Assembly (NCBI GenBank): GCA_030684475.1
Contig: JAUXWB010000211.1
Coordinates: 1-35,842 of the forward strand
Direction: 5' to 3'
Length of the DNA: 35,842 bases
Origin: Reyranella sp.
Lineage (GTDB): Bacteria > Pseudomonadota > Alphaproteobacteria > Reyranellales > Reyranellaceae
Under the pieces are notes generated by a model. It was not told the origin of the DNA, ran no database searches, and saw only the letters and a program-made list of their open reading frames with translations. Shown piece after piece: positions 13,804 through 22,274 of this stretch (within the stretch, counting starts at the first letter, position 1; the number at the start of each line of letters is the position of its first letter). Both the position numbers and the translations under genes were made by a program.

Positions 13804-14519
13804 TGAGACGTGCCGACAGACTGTTTCAGATCATCCAGATATTGCGTCGTTCGCCGCGCCGGCCGATCACGGCGGACGCCCTCGCGCGCGAGCTCGAGAC
13901 ATCCCGGCGCACGGTATATCGCGACGTCGCCGATCTGATGGGTCAGCGCGTGCCGATCCGCGGTGAAGCGGGCAGCGGCTACGTCCTCGACCGCGGCTAC
14001 GACCTGCCGCCACTGATGCTGATCGAGGAAGAGATCGAGGTCGCCGTGCTGGGTGCCCGATGGGTGGCGGGTCGCGCCGATCCGGCGCTGGCGAGGGCTG
14101 CTGCCGACCTGATCGCCAAGATCGCCGCGACCGTGCCCGAACGGCTACGTCCCTACGTTCTGGAGCCAGCCTCGGGGGTGCCACCGGCCCGCAACGTATC
14201 CATCGACAGTCTCGACATGCCCAGGACCCGCGCGCATATCCATGCCGGCCGCAAGATCGCATTCACCTACCGCGACGAGCGCGAGAGCGAGAGCCGGCGC
14301 ACCGTCTGGCCGGTCGCCATCGGCTATTTCGAGACGGTGCGGTTGCTGGTCGGCTGGTGCGAACTGCGGCGGGACTTTCGCAACTTCCGCACCGACCGGG
14401 TGGCGGCGGCGGAATTCCTCGACGAACGCTATCCTGAGCGCCCCGCCATATTGCGCGCCAGGTGGCGGCGGTCGCTGGCCCTCGAGCGACGGTATCGGCC
14501 CGAAGCGGCCTTGCCTTAG
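13803..14519 (+). CDS. YafY-type HTH/WYL transcriptional regulator
   Basis: 238 aa. The N-terminal HTH reads RRADRLFQIIQILRRS and TADALARELETSRRTVYRDV, typical of the DeoR-like HTH_11 found in YafY proteins. A WYL domain follows, with FTYRDERESESRRTVWPVAIGYFE and WCELRRDFRNFRTDRV. WYL domains sense small ligands or nucleic acid. It is divergent from the GST-like gene, and a perfect dyad lies on its own start codon, so autoregulation and control of the GST are likely. Its TAG overlaps the TAA of the convergent ArsR gene. Confidence 0.92.
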   Translation: MRRADRLFQIIQILRRSPRRPITADALARELETSRRTVYRDVADLMGQRVPIRGEAGSGYVLDRGYDLPPLMLIEEEIEVAVLGARWVAGRADPALARAAADLIAKIAATVPERLRPYVLEPASGVPPARNVSIDSLDMPRTRAHIHAGRKIAFTYRDERESESRRTVWPVAIGYFETVRLLVGWCELRRDFRNFRTDRVAAAEFLDERYPERPAILRARWRRSLALERRYRPEAALP

Positions 14520-15214
14520 ACGGCGGCGCCAAAATCGCGCGCCAGCGCCCGGCGGCCGGAGTCAGTGAGGCGCACGGTGCGGCCGCGGCGCAGTTTCTCC
14601 GCCCAGCCCCTCTTGAAGAAGGTGTCGGCGATGGCCGAGCCCAGCGCGCCCGAAATGTGCGGCCGCCGCTCGCTCCAATCGAGGCATTGACGTGCGAAGT
14701 GGCGCGTCTTTGCCTGGCGCGCGCCGCCGAGGTCGACACCGACCCGGGCGCAGAAGAGCTCGCCCGACGGCGTCAGCTTCCAGTCGTGCGATCCCTTGGG
14801 TTCGAGATGGCCGTGTTGCGTCAGCGAATCGGTGACGGCGATACCGACCTGGCCCGCGAGGTGGTCGTAACAGGTCCGGCAGAAGCGGAGATCGGGATCG
14901 CGCCGCCACGCCGCACTCCGCGACGCCGGCTGGGCGCGCGTGCCGGCCAACGCCATCAGTGATTCGATGGCATGCGCCACGTCGCCCGATGCCAGGCGAT
15001 AGAAGCGGTTGCGGCCCTGGGCACGGGCGGCCAGCAGGTTGGCCTCGGTCATGCGGCCGAGATGGCCCGAAGCGGTCTGGGCGGTGACGCCGGCGGCCAG
15101 CGCCAGGTCGGAGGCGGTGTGGGCGCGGCCGTCCATCAAGAGCGACAGCATGGCGGCACGCGCCGGGTCGCCCATCAGGGCGGCGACTTCGGAAAGGGCG
15201 TTCACGGTGGTCAT
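14516..15214 (-). CDS. ArsR/SmtB-family winged-helix regulator with extended C-terminus
   Basis: 232 aa. Residues 1-90 hold the ArsR fold: LMGDPARAAMLSLLMDGRAH, the DLALAAGVTAQTASGHLGRMTEANLL recognition region, and RFYRLASGDVAHAIESL. The protein is about twice the usual ArsR length. The added part carries CRTCYDHLAG, a C-x-x-C that could bind metal or sense redox, and a second winged-helix-like end (WKLTPSGELF, VRLTDSGRRAL). This layout matches two-domain ArsR proteins common in Rhizobiales and Burkholderiales. Targets are unknown. It is on the strand of the DUF6285/phosphotransferase pair and follows them by 65 bases with a hairpin between. Confidence 0.9.
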   Translation of the reverse strand: MTTVNALSEVAALMGDPARAAMLSLLMDGRAHTASDLALAAGVTAQTASGHLGRMTEANLLAARAQGRNRFYRLASGDVAHAIESLMALAGTRAQPASRSAAWRRDPDLRFCRTCYDHLAGQVGIAVTDSLTQHGHLEPKGSHDWKLTPSGELFCARVGVDLGGARQAKTRHFARQCLDWSERRPHISGALGSAIADTFFKRGWAEKLRRGRTVRLTDSGRRALARDFGAAV

Positions 15215-15258
15215 GGCGGGAATTTACGCCCGGCCAGCGGTGGCTTCCACGGCCAATA

Positions 15259-15276
15259 CTTCGGTGGTGACCGAAG
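15259..15276 (-). terminator. Stem-loop after DUF6285
   Basis: Perfect seven-pair stem CTTCGGT/ACCGAAG with a four-base loop, starting three bases past the DUF6285 stop on the minus strand. There is no T run after it. It may be an RNA 3'-end hairpin or an operator for the following arsR. Confidence 0.4.
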
Positions 15277-15278
15277 GG

Positions 15279-15638
15279 TCATTTCCACTTGGGATTGGCG
15301 ATGGCGATCTTGTCGGCGATGGTCGCCTCGAGATGGGCCATCAGCTGGGTGTCGCATTCGTCGCGCCCCCCGGCGCGGAGTTGGCGGGCAAGTTCACGGT
15401 TGAGCTCGTCGAGGCTGCCGTCGCGGCCCAACAGTTTCGCCAGCCGCGCCCGTTCGGCGGCATCGGCGTCGGGGCCGAGCCGCGCCTCGCGTTCGAGGAT
15501 GGCAAGCGAATTCACCGCCACGCGCATCTGAAAGCCCAGTCGTGGCTCGGCCTTGTCGAGCGCGGGCGTCGCCTCCTCGCGCAGGAAGTCGGCGATGGCG
15601 GCAAGAAGCTCGGACGCGGTGGGACGATCCTGAGCCAT
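15279..15638 (-). CDS. DUF6285 protein
   Basis: 119 aa from ATG at 15638, chosen because GGAG lies six bases upstream; an ATG at 15650 is crowded by its own ribosome site. The protein is mostly helical: LLAAIADFLREEATPAL, then FQMRVAVNSLAILEREA, and a C-terminal PKWK. This is the small DUF6285 family, usually encoded beside an APH-type phosphotransferase and acyl-CoA dehydrogenases, as here. It starts one base after the phosphotransferase stop, which implies coupled translation and perhaps a complex. No enzymatic motif is seen. Confidence 0.82.
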   Translation of the reverse strand: MAQDRPTASELLAAIADFLREEATPALDKAEPRLGFQMRVAVNSLAILEREARLGPDADAAERARLAKLLGRDGSLDELNRELARQLRAGGRDECDTQLMAHLEATIADKIAIANPKWK

Positions 15639-15639
15639 C

Positions 15640-16677
15640 TCAGACTCCATTCCTCAAAAGCTGCAGCAGGTCGACCTCGGTCTCGACGGCGCGGCGGCCG
15701 ATCGAGGCCAGTTCCATCGACTTGATCGCGCCCGAGAGATGCCGCCAAGCCTGGTTGTGGCAGATGATGCCCCAGCGCACCGTGCCGAACACTTCCCACC
15801 AGTGCGCGCGGGCCGGATCGACCCTGATGCCGCCGGCGCGTTCATAGGCAGCCCACAGCTCTTCGCGGCTGCCGAAGCCGCCGGCTGGCTTGTCGATGGC
15901 GCCGAAGCGCCAGCTTTTTACACAGAGCCAGCCAAGATCTTCGATGGGATCACCGAGATGCGCGCCCTCCCAGTCGAGGATCGCGGTCACACCCGACTCG
16001 TCGGCGAGATAGTTGCCGGTGCGGTAGTCGCCGTGGACGAGCACCGGCCTCGTCGTCGGCGCAGGCCTGTGCCGGTCGAGCCAGGAGAGGGCGAGTTCAA
16101 ACACCGGCTGCGGCCGGTCGAGCAGGTCGAGCGCCCGGCGCTGGCCCGCGATGTGGTCGGCCGCCTCGCGATGCACGAGCGGCGGCAGGTCGCCCGGCGG
16201 CACGGCATGGATGCGCGCCAGGATCTCGCCGAGCTGGCCCGCGATCCTTTTCCGTGCGCTTTCATACGGCGCGTCGCGCAACAGCTTGCGGGCGATCGCG
16301 ATGCCGCCGATCCGGCGCATGACGAAGCCCTCGCCCAGTCCGTCATCGGGGGCCAGTTCGAACAGCACCGCCGGCGCGCGAACGCCGGCCTTGAAGGCGG
16401 CGCCGAGGACGCGAAACTCGGTGGCGCGGTCGATCGACACCGAGCGGTCGGTCTCGGCCTTGCTTCGGGGAGCACCGAGGGTCGGTGGATCGCGGCGCAG
16501 GATGAGCTCGTGCCGCTTGCCGTCGACGACGGCGTCGAAGCTCCAGGTCTGGCGCGAGGCGCCCCCCGACTCGCGGCGGAGCTTCGTGATCGTGGCCGTT
16601 CCGCCGAAATGGCGGCCGGCCACCCGGGCCAGGACGGCCGCGGCATTTTCCGCTTCATCGGGCATGTGAACAGTCAT
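15640..16677 (-). CDS. APH-type phosphotransferase family protein
   Basis: 345 aa. The kinase-like core includes VHGDYRTGNYLADE (catalytic H-G-D-x-x-x-x-N loop) and AILDWEGAHLGDPIEDLGWL (metal-binding D-W-E/D and the G-D-P block). The N-terminal RRESGGASRQTWSFDA is the nucleotide-binding strand pair, and LRRDP is part of it. This branch is close to the kinase domain of ACAD10/ACAD11-type proteins, where it phosphorylates 4-hydroxyacyl-CoA in hydroxy-acid breakdown, rather than to antibiotic resistance enzymes. It heads a coupled pair with DUF6285. A role in hydroxyacid or lipid catabolism is inferred from family and from the MaoC neighbour. Confidence 0.87.
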   Translation of the reverse strand: MTVHMPDEAENAAAVLARVAGRHFGGTATITKLRRESGGASRQTWSFDAVVDGKRHELILRRDPPTLGAPRSKAETDRSVSIDRATEFRVLGAAFKAGVRAPAVLFELAPDDGLGEGFVMRRIGGIAIARKLLRDAPYESARKRIAGQLGEILARIHAVPPGDLPPLVHREAADHIAGQRRALDLLDRPQPVFELALSWLDRHRPAPTTRPVLVHGDYRTGNYLADESGVTAILDWEGAHLGDPIEDLGWLCVKSWRFGAIDKPAGGFGSREELWAAYERAGGIRVDPARAHWWEVFGTVRWGIICHNQAWRHLSGAIKSMELASIGRRAVETEVDLLQLLRNGV

Positions 16678-16745
16678 TTACCCGACTGTGGCACAGGCCC
16701 CGCAGCGTGGTAAGAGGGCGGCCCTCACGCGGGGAGAAACAAGAC

Positions 16746-17192
16746 TTGGCGCAGTCCCTTTCGGCCATGAATGGCCTCTATCTCGAAGACCTCAAGGTCG
16801 GCATGTCGGCAATGTTCGGCAAGACCGTGACCGAGGCCGACATCGCGGGCTTCGCCGGCGTCTCGGGCGACACCAACCCGATCCACCTCCATGACGGCTT
16901 CGCCCGCACCACGCGCTTCGGCCAGCGCATCGCCCATGGCATGCTGAGCGGCAGCTTCATCTCGACGGTGATCGGCACCAAGTTGCCCGGCCCCGGCGCG
17001 GTCTATATTTCCCAGACCATGAATTTCCTGGCGCCGGTGCTGATCGGCGAGACCATCACCGCGGTGGCCACCATCACCGCCATCGACGAGAAGCGCCGGC
17101 GCGTGACGCTAAAGACCCAGTGCCTCAACGGCGACAAGGTCGTGATCGACGGCGAGGCGACGGTGCTGGTGCCGCGGCGCGACGTGGCGTGA
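16746..17192 (+). CDS. MaoC-like enoyl-CoA hydratase
   Basis: 148 aa from a TTG at 16746, with GGGGAG (16731-16736) nine bases upstream; an ATG at 16767 is the alternative. FAGVSGDTNPIHLHDGFA is the (R)-hydratase catalytic motif, with its Asp and His, and RIAHGMLSGSFISTVIGTKLPGPG follows, as in PhaJ-type enzymes. It hydrates trans-2-enoyl-CoA to (R)-3-hydroxyacyl-CoA, feeding polyhydroxyalkanoate synthesis or acyl breakdown. It is divergent from the phosphotransferase gene and seven bases ahead of ribF. Length is normal for the family. Confidence 0.92.
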   Translation: MAQSLSAMNGLYLEDLKVGMSAMFGKTVTEADIAGFAGVSGDTNPIHLHDGFARTTRFGQRIAHGMLSGSFISTVIGTKLPGPGAVYISQTMNFLAPVLIGETITAVATITAIDEKRRRVTLKTQCLNGDKVVIDGEATVLVPRRDVA

Positions 17193-17199
17193 CTCCGGC

Positions 17200-18135
17200 A
17201 TGACCCTGATTCCGACCTTCGACGATTGGCAGAGGACGCCCGCCACCTGCCAAGGCGGCGTGGTGGCGCTCGGCAATTTTGATGGTGTACATCGCGGCCA
17301 TCAGGCGCTGCTGGCCGATGCCGGCAAGCACGCGAAGGCGCTCGGTGCGCCGCTGGTGGCCCTCACCTTCGAGCCGCATCCGCGCCGCTTCTTCGTGCCC
17401 GACACCGGGCCGTTCCGGCTCACGCTGGCGCCGGCCAAGCTTCGATTGCTGGCCCAACACGGCGTGCAAGCCGTGCTCGCCCAACGCTTCGACGCGACGT
17501 TTGCGGCGCTGTCGGCCGACGCCTTCATCGAGGACGTGTTGCTGAAGGGGCTGGGCGCGCGCCATGTCGTGTGCGGCTACGATTTCACCTTCGGCGCCCG
17601 TCGCGGCGGCAACGTCGAGCGCCTGCGCGCCGAGGGCAAGGCGCGCGGCTTCGGCGTCACCGTGCTCGAGCCCGTCATGCGCGAGGGCGAGATCTATTCC
17701 TCGACCCGCATCCGCGAGGCGCTGCGCGCCGGCTGGGCAAGCGAAGCGGCCGAGCTGTTGGGCCACTCCTGGGAGATCGAGGGCACGGTCGAACTGGGCG
17801 ACCAGCGTGGCCGCACGATCGGATTTCCGACCGCCAACGTGGCGCTGGGCGAGCATCTGCGCCCGCGCTTCGGCGTCTACGCCGTGCGCGTCTTCGTCGA
17901 CGGCACCTGGCGCAACGCCGTCGCCAACCTCGGCCGTCGTCCGACCTTCGGCAAGCTGCAAGAGAACTTCGAGATCCACCTGTTCGATTTCTCGGATGAC
18001 CTCTATGGCCAGACATTGCGGGTGGCGCTGGTCGATTTCATCCGTCCGGAGATGAAATTTGCCGGCCTGGATCAGCTCAAAGCCCAGATCGCGGCGGACG
18101 GGCAGGCGGCAAAGGCCATTCTGGCTGCTCCTTGA
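17200..18135 (+). CDS. ribF: Bifunctional riboflavin kinase/FAD synthetase
   Basis: 311 aa. The N-terminal nucleotidyltransferase has LGNFDGVHRGHQALL (the H-x-G-H-like site), LTFEPHPRRFF and YDFTFGARRGGN, then SSTRIREAL. The C-terminal flavokinase has GRTIGFPTANV, with the Thr-Ala-Asn metal and substrate site, and FGVYAVRV. The enzyme converts riboflavin to FMN and FAD in the cytosol. Length is as expected. It follows the MaoC gene by seven bases and precedes ileS, a common order in this class and elsewhere. The Shine-Dalgarno is weak. Confidence 0.96.
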   Translation: MTLIPTFDDWQRTPATCQGGVVALGNFDGVHRGHQALLADAGKHAKALGAPLVALTFEPHPRRFFVPDTGPFRLTLAPAKLRLLAQHGVQAVLAQRFDATFAALSADAFIEDVLLKGLGARHVVCGYDFTFGARRGGNVERLRAEGKARGFGVTVLEPVMREGEIYSSTRIREALRAGWASEAAELLGHSWEIEGTVELGDQRGRTIGFPTANVALGEHLRPRFGVYAVRVFVDGTWRNAVANLGRRPTFGKLQENFEIHLFDFSDDLYGQTLRVALVDFIRPEMKFAGLDQLKAQIAADGQAAKAILAAP

Positions 18136-18292
18136 CCCCTCCGACCCCCGTCCCTAGATTGCCCGCCCTATGCTTATCGGGGGCCCCCAGGAGCGAATTA
18201 TCCGCCCGGTCCGCTGACCGCGGCCGGGTCGTCCCGTCAGTTTGGCTGCCGTTCCGGCTGCCACCCATCGCTCCTTTCGCACCGAGTTTCTC
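18136..18292 (+). promoter_or_regulatory. Structured leader of ileS
   Basis: This gap holds a perfect palindrome, GGGGGCCCCC (18179-18188), and a nine-pair hairpin with one bulge: CCCGG-t-CCGC / GCGG-CCGGG (18205-18228). No T run follows either, so neither is a classic terminator. No T-box specifier features were seen. It may be a transcript leader or a promoter region for ileS separate from ribF. Confidence 0.4.
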
Positions 18293-21154
18293 GTGACAAC
18301 TGACTATAAATCCAGTGTTTTCCTGCCCAAGACCGACTTCCCCATGCGCGGCGGCCTTCCGAAGAAGGAGCCGGAGCTGTTGAAGCGTTGGGCTGACATG
18401 AAGCTGTGGGACCGCCTGCGCACCGAGAGCAAGGGCCGGCCCAAGTTCGTCCTCCACGACGGCCCACCCTACGCCAACGGCAATCTCCATATCGGGCACG
18501 CCCTCAACAAGATCCTGAAGGACCTGGTGAGCCGGACCCAGCAGATGCTGGGCAAGGACAGCCACTATGTCCCGGGCTGGGACTGCCATGGCCTGCCGAT
18601 CGAATGGAAGATCGAGGAGGAGTATCGCGCCAAGAAGCAGGACAAGGACCAGGTGCCGGTGGTCGAGTTCCGCCGGCAGTGCCGCGCCTTTGCCGATCAC
18701 TGGATCGGCGTGCAGCGCGAGGAGTTCAAGCGGCTGGGTGTCGACGGCGACTGGGACAACTACTACTCGACGATGAAGTACGAGTCCGAGGCCACCATCG
18801 CGGCCGAGCTCGGCAAGTTCGTCATGAACGGCGGACTCTACAAGGGTTCCAAGGCCGTGCTGTGGTCGGTCGTCGAGAAGACTGCGCTGGCCGAAGCCGA
18901 GATCGAATATCACGACCATGTCTCTGACACGATCCACGTCGGCTTCCCGGTGCTGAAGTCGGCCGGCGGCAAGCTCGACGGCAGCTCGGTGATGATCTGG
19001 ACGACGACGCCCTGGACCATCCCCGGCAACCGCGCGCTCGCCTACGGACCCGAGATCGCCTACGCCCTGGTCGAGGTCGAGGCCGCGGCCGAGGGCAGTA
19101 AGGCCCGGGTCGGCGACAAGATGGTGCTGGCCAAGGAGCTGGTCGGCGCTGTCGCCGAAGCAGGCAAGTTCACCGCCAAGGTTCTGGCCGACGTCGCTGC
19201 CGCCGATCTCGAAGGGCTGGTCGCCGCCCACCCGTTGCGTGGCCAGGGCTACGAGTTCGATGTGCGCCTGCTGGCGGGCGACTTCGTCACCGCCGATGCC
19301 GGCACCGGCTTCGTGCATATCGCGCCGGGTCACGGCGCCGACGACTATGAACTGGGCGTGGCCAATGGCGTCGAAGTACCCGACACGGTCTCGGAGGACG
19401 GCTCCTACTATCCGCATGTGCCGCTGTTTGCGGGCAAGCGCGTCTATACGCCTGAGGGCAAGAAGGGCGATGCCAACCGCACCGTGATCGCGGCCCTCGA
19501 TGCGACGGGCAAGTTGTTGGCGTCGGGCCGCATCACCCATTCGTATCCGCATTCCTGGCGGTCGAAGGCACCGGTCATCTTCCGCAATGCGCCGCAGTGG
19601 TTCATCGCCATGGACAAGCCGATCGCCGAGATCGGCGGCACCTTGCGCGAGAAGGCACTGGCGGCGATCGATGCGACACGGTTCGTGCCGCCGGCCGGCT
19701 ACAACCGGCTGCGCAGCATGATCGAGACGCGGCCCGACTGGAACGTTTCGCGCCAGCGTGCCTGGGGCGTGCCGATCGCGGTGTTCGTGAACAAGGCGAC
19801 CGGCGAGCCGCTGCGCGATCCCGAGGTGATGGGACGCGTCGTCGAAGCCTTCAAGGCCGAAGGCGCCGACGCCTGGTTCGCGAGCCCGCCCGAGCGCTTC
19901 CTCGGCAACAAGTACAACGCCCAGGACTTCGAGCAGGTCACCGACATCCTCGACGTCTGGTTCGATTCCGGCTGCACCCATGCCTTCACGCTCGAAGGCA
20001 ATCCCGATCTCAAGTGGCCGGCCGATCTCTATCTCGAGGGTTCCGACCAGCATCGTGGCTGGTTCCATTCCTCGCTGCTGGAGAGCTGCGGCACGCGCGG
20101 CCGCGCGCCCTATGACGGCGTGCTGACGCATGGCTTCACGCTCGATGAGCAGGGCCGCAAGATGTCGAAGTCGTTGGGCAACATCACCGCCCCGCAATCG
20201 GTATGCGACCAGTACGGCGCCGACATCCTGCGCCTGTGGGTGGTCGGCACCGACTACACCGAGGACCAGCGCATCGGTCCGGAGATCCTGAAGCACCAGT
20301 CCGAGGCCTATCGCCGGCTGCGCAACACGCTCCGCTACCTGCTCGGTAGTCTCGACGGATACAACGCCGCCGAAACGGCGGCCTACGCCGACATGCCCGA
20401 ACTCGAGCGCTGGGTGCTCCATCGCCTGGCCGAACTCGATGGGCTGATGCGGCGCGCGGTCGACGATTTCGACTTCCACACCATCGCGACCGAACTGCAC
20501 AGTTTCTGCGCCGTCGATCTGTCGGCGTTCTATTTCGACATCCGCAAGGACGCGATTTACTGCGACGCCGCTTCCTCGCTGCGCCGGCGCGCGGCGCGGA
20601 CGGTGATGGCCGAGATCTTCTCGTTCCTGACCGCCTGGCTTGCGCCCATTACCTGCTTCACCGCCGAGGAGGCGTGGCTTGCCCGGCCGGCCGACATGCC
20701 GGACGGCCAGGCCGACAGCGTGCATCTGCGTGTCTATCCCGAGATCCCGGCGGTCTGGCTCGATCCGGGCCTCGGCGAGAAATGGAAGACGGTGCGGACG
20801 CTGCGCCGCGTCGTCACCGGCGCACTCGAACTCGAACGTGCCGAGAAGCGCATCGGCTCCAGCCTGCAGGCCGCTCCGCATGTCCATGCCGGCTCAGCCT
20901 TCATCGAGGCGCTAAAGGACCTCGACCTCACCGAGATCTGCATCACTTCGGGCGGCGACCTGGTCGAGGTGCCCGATGGCGGGGTGTTGCCGGCGGATGC
21001 CTTCATGCTTCCCGATGTGGCAGGCGTCGCCGTCGTGCCCGCGCTGGCCGCCGGCCAGAAATGCGCACGCTGCTGGCAGGTGCTGGAGGAGGTCGGCAAG
21101 TCGGCCGCCCATCCGCTGCTCTGCCACCGCTGCGAAGAGGCGGTGGCGGCGTGA
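18293..21154 (+). CDS. ileS: Isoleucyl-tRNA synthetase
   Basis: 953 aa from GTG at 18293 ([20 protein letters not shown], a typical opening); an in-frame TTG at 18242 would add 17 residues. The class I signatures are HIGH at 66-69 in [12 protein letters not shown] and KMSKS at 623-627 in [10 protein letters not shown]. The editing domain has [28 protein letters not shown] marks the active site, and the C-terminal zinc ribbon has paired cysteines (C924-x-x-C927 and a second pair about 20 residues on). This is the ordinary bacterial form; it charges tRNA-Ile. It is followed by lspA 10 bases on. Confidence 0.98.
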   Translation: MTTDYKSSVFLPKTDFPMRGGLPKKEPELLKRWADMKLWDRLRTESKGRPKFVLHDGPPYANGNLHIGHALNKILKDLVSRTQQMLGKDSHYVPGWDCHGLPIEWKIEEEYRAKKQDKDQVPVVEFRRQCRAFADHWIGVQREEFKRLGVDGDWDNYYSTMKYESEATIAAELGKFVMNGGLYKGSKAVLWSVVEKTALAEAEIEYHDHVSDTIHVGFPVLKSAGGKLDGSSVMIWTTTPWTIPGNRALAYGPEIAYALVEVEAAAEGSKARVGDKMVLAKELVGAVAEAGKFTAKVLADVAAADLEGLVAAHPLRGQGYEFDVRLLAGDFVTADAGTGFVHIAPGHGADDYELGVANGVEVPDTVSEDGSYYPHVPLFAGKRVYTPEGKKGDANRTVIAALDATGKLLASGRITHSYPHSWRSKAPVIFRNAPQWFIAMDKPIAEIGGTLREKALAAIDATRFVPPAGYNRLRSMIETRPDWNVSRQRAWGVPIAVFVNKATGEPLRDPEVMGRVVEAFKAEGADAWFASPPERFLGNKYNAQDFEQVTDILDVWFDSGCTHAFTLEGNPDLKWPADLYLEGSDQHRGWFHSSLLESCGTRGRAPYDGVLTHGFTLDEQGRKMSKSLGNITAPQSVCDQYGADILRLWVVGTDYTEDQRIGPEILKHQSEAYRRLRNTLRYLLGSLDGYNAAETAAYADMPELERWVLHRLAELDGLMRRAVDDFDFHTIATELHSFCAVDLSAFYFDIRKDAIYCDAASSLRRRAARTVMAEIFSFLTAWLAPITCFTAEEAWLARPADMPDGQADSVHLRVYPEIPAVWLDPGLGEKWKTVRTLRRVVTGALELERAEKRIGSSLQAAPHVHAGSAFIEALKDLDLTEICITSGGDLVEVPDGGVLPADAFMLPDVAGVAVVPALAAGQKCARCWQVLEEVGKSAAHPLLCHRCEEAVAA

Positions 21155-21164
21155 GGTTTCCCCG

Positions 21165-21647
21165 ATGAGGCGCCTCCAGATGCAGGCGATGGCCCTGGTC
21201 GTCGTGACACTGGTCGCCGATCAGGTCTCCAAGGAGCTGCTGCTGGGCTATCTGTTGAAAACCGGCGCCGTCGTGCCGGTAATCGACGGCTTTTTCCGCT
21301 TGGTCGTGGTGTGGAATCGGGGGGTCAGCTTCGGCATGCTGGGCGGCGACCGTGCCCTGCCGCCCTGGGTCCTCTCGGCCGTGGCCGTGGCCGTCTGCAT
21401 CGGCCTGTTCGTCTGGCTGCGACGAACCGACCGGCCACTCCAGGGCTGGGGCATCGGCCTTGTCATCGGAGGCGCTATCGGTAATGTTATCGACCGCGCC
21501 CGTTGGGGAGCGGTGTTCGATTTCGCCGATTTCCACATAGGCCAATGGCATTGGCCGGCGTTCAATGTCGCCGATTCGGCGATCGTTGCCGGCGTCGGGC
21601 TGATGCTCATCGACTCACTCGTCGGCGAAAAACGACGCGCGCCCTGA
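21165..21647 (+). CDS. lspA: Prolipoprotein signal peptidase (LspA)
   Basis: 160 aa from ATG at 21165, with GAGG nine bases upstream. Four membrane segments are visible. The catalytic aspartates are in IGGAIGNVIDRARWGAVFDF (N-x-x-D-R) and FNVADSAI. VVWNRGVSFGMLGGD is the conserved N-R-G-x-S-F-G block. This aspartic peptidase removes signal peptides from diacylglyceryl-modified prolipoproteins in the inner membrane. The next gene encodes a lipoprotein, a plausible substrate. Length and gene order (ileS-lspA) are standard. Confidence 0.96.
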   Translation: MRRLQMQAMALVVVTLVADQVSKELLLGYLLKTGAVVPVIDGFFRLVVVWNRGVSFGMLGGDRALPPWVLSAVAVAVCIGLFVWLRRTDRPLQGWGIGLVIGGAIGNVIDRARWGAVFDFADFHIGQWHWPAFNVADSAIVAGVGLMLIDSLVGEKRRAP

Positions 21648-21692
21648 TGCGGCCATGATCAGCGGACAGAAGCGGACCCCGAAGGACGGACG

Positions 21693-22274
21693 ATGCAACG
21701 GACGAGCATAATCCCGGTGACCCTCCTCGCGCTCGGTGCCTTGACGATGGGCGGCTGTGGCGCTTTCGAAAACCTGGGCGGCGCCAAGAAAGTGTCGCCC
21801 GACGAGTTCAAGATCGTCTCCCATTCGCCGCTCACCATGCCGCCCAACGCCACGCTGCGCCCGCCGCAGCCCGGCGCGCCCAGGCCGCAGGAAGTGACGC
21901 CGGCCGAACAGGCCCGCGAGGCCTTGGCGCCGCAGACCGCCAGCCGCGCGCAGCGCGCCGCCGCCGGCGGCAACGCACCGGCGAGTACCGGCGGCGCTTC
22001 CGAACGGGCGCTGGTGGCCAAGGCCGGCCAAGGCGGCATCGATCCCAATATCCGCAGCCAGGTGAACCAGGACACCAGGACGATCGCCGACAGCGACAAG
22101 ACATTCATCGACGGCCTGATCTTCTGGCAGGACAAGCCGCCGCCGGGCGTCGTGCTCGATCCGACCAAGGAGCAGCAGCGGCTGCGCGACGCCCAGGCCG
22201 CCGGCCAGCCCGCGACCGGCCCGACGCCCACGATCACGCGGCGCAAGCGCGGCCTGCTCGAAGGCATCTTCTGA
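21693..22274 (+). CDS. DUF3035 outer-envelope lipoprotein
   Basis: 193 aa. A signal peptide, IIPVTLLALGALTMGGC, ends in a lipobox with Cys at about residue 22. The mature protein has the DUF3035 core (KKVSPDEFKIVSHSPLTMPPN and LRPPQPGAPRP), an Ala/Pro-rich linker, and a basic end RRKRGLLEGIF. It is found in Alphaproteobacteria beside lspA and M16 peptidases. Function unknown. Its TGA overlaps the proposed CTG start of the first M16 gene, as part of CTGA. Confidence 0.93.
   Translation: MQRTSIIPVTLLALGALTMGGCGAFENLGGAKKVSPDEFKIVSHSPLTMPPNATLRPPQPGAPRPQEVTPAEQAREALAPQTASRAQRAAAGGNAPASTGGASERALVAKAGQGGIDPNIRSQVNQDTRTIADSDKTFIDGLIFWQDKPPPGVVLDPTKEQQRLRDAQAAGQPATGPTPTITRRKRGLLEGIF

Noticed and set aside
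18136-18292. T-box riboswitch before ileS
   Set aside because: No specifier loop, T-box sequence or antiterminator is visible; hairpins have no U tract, and T-boxes are rare outside Gram-positives.
18077-20887. 936-codon open frame antisense to ileS
   Set aside because: Length results from high-GC codon bias opposite a certain ileS with HIGH and KMSKS; it has no recognisable domain.
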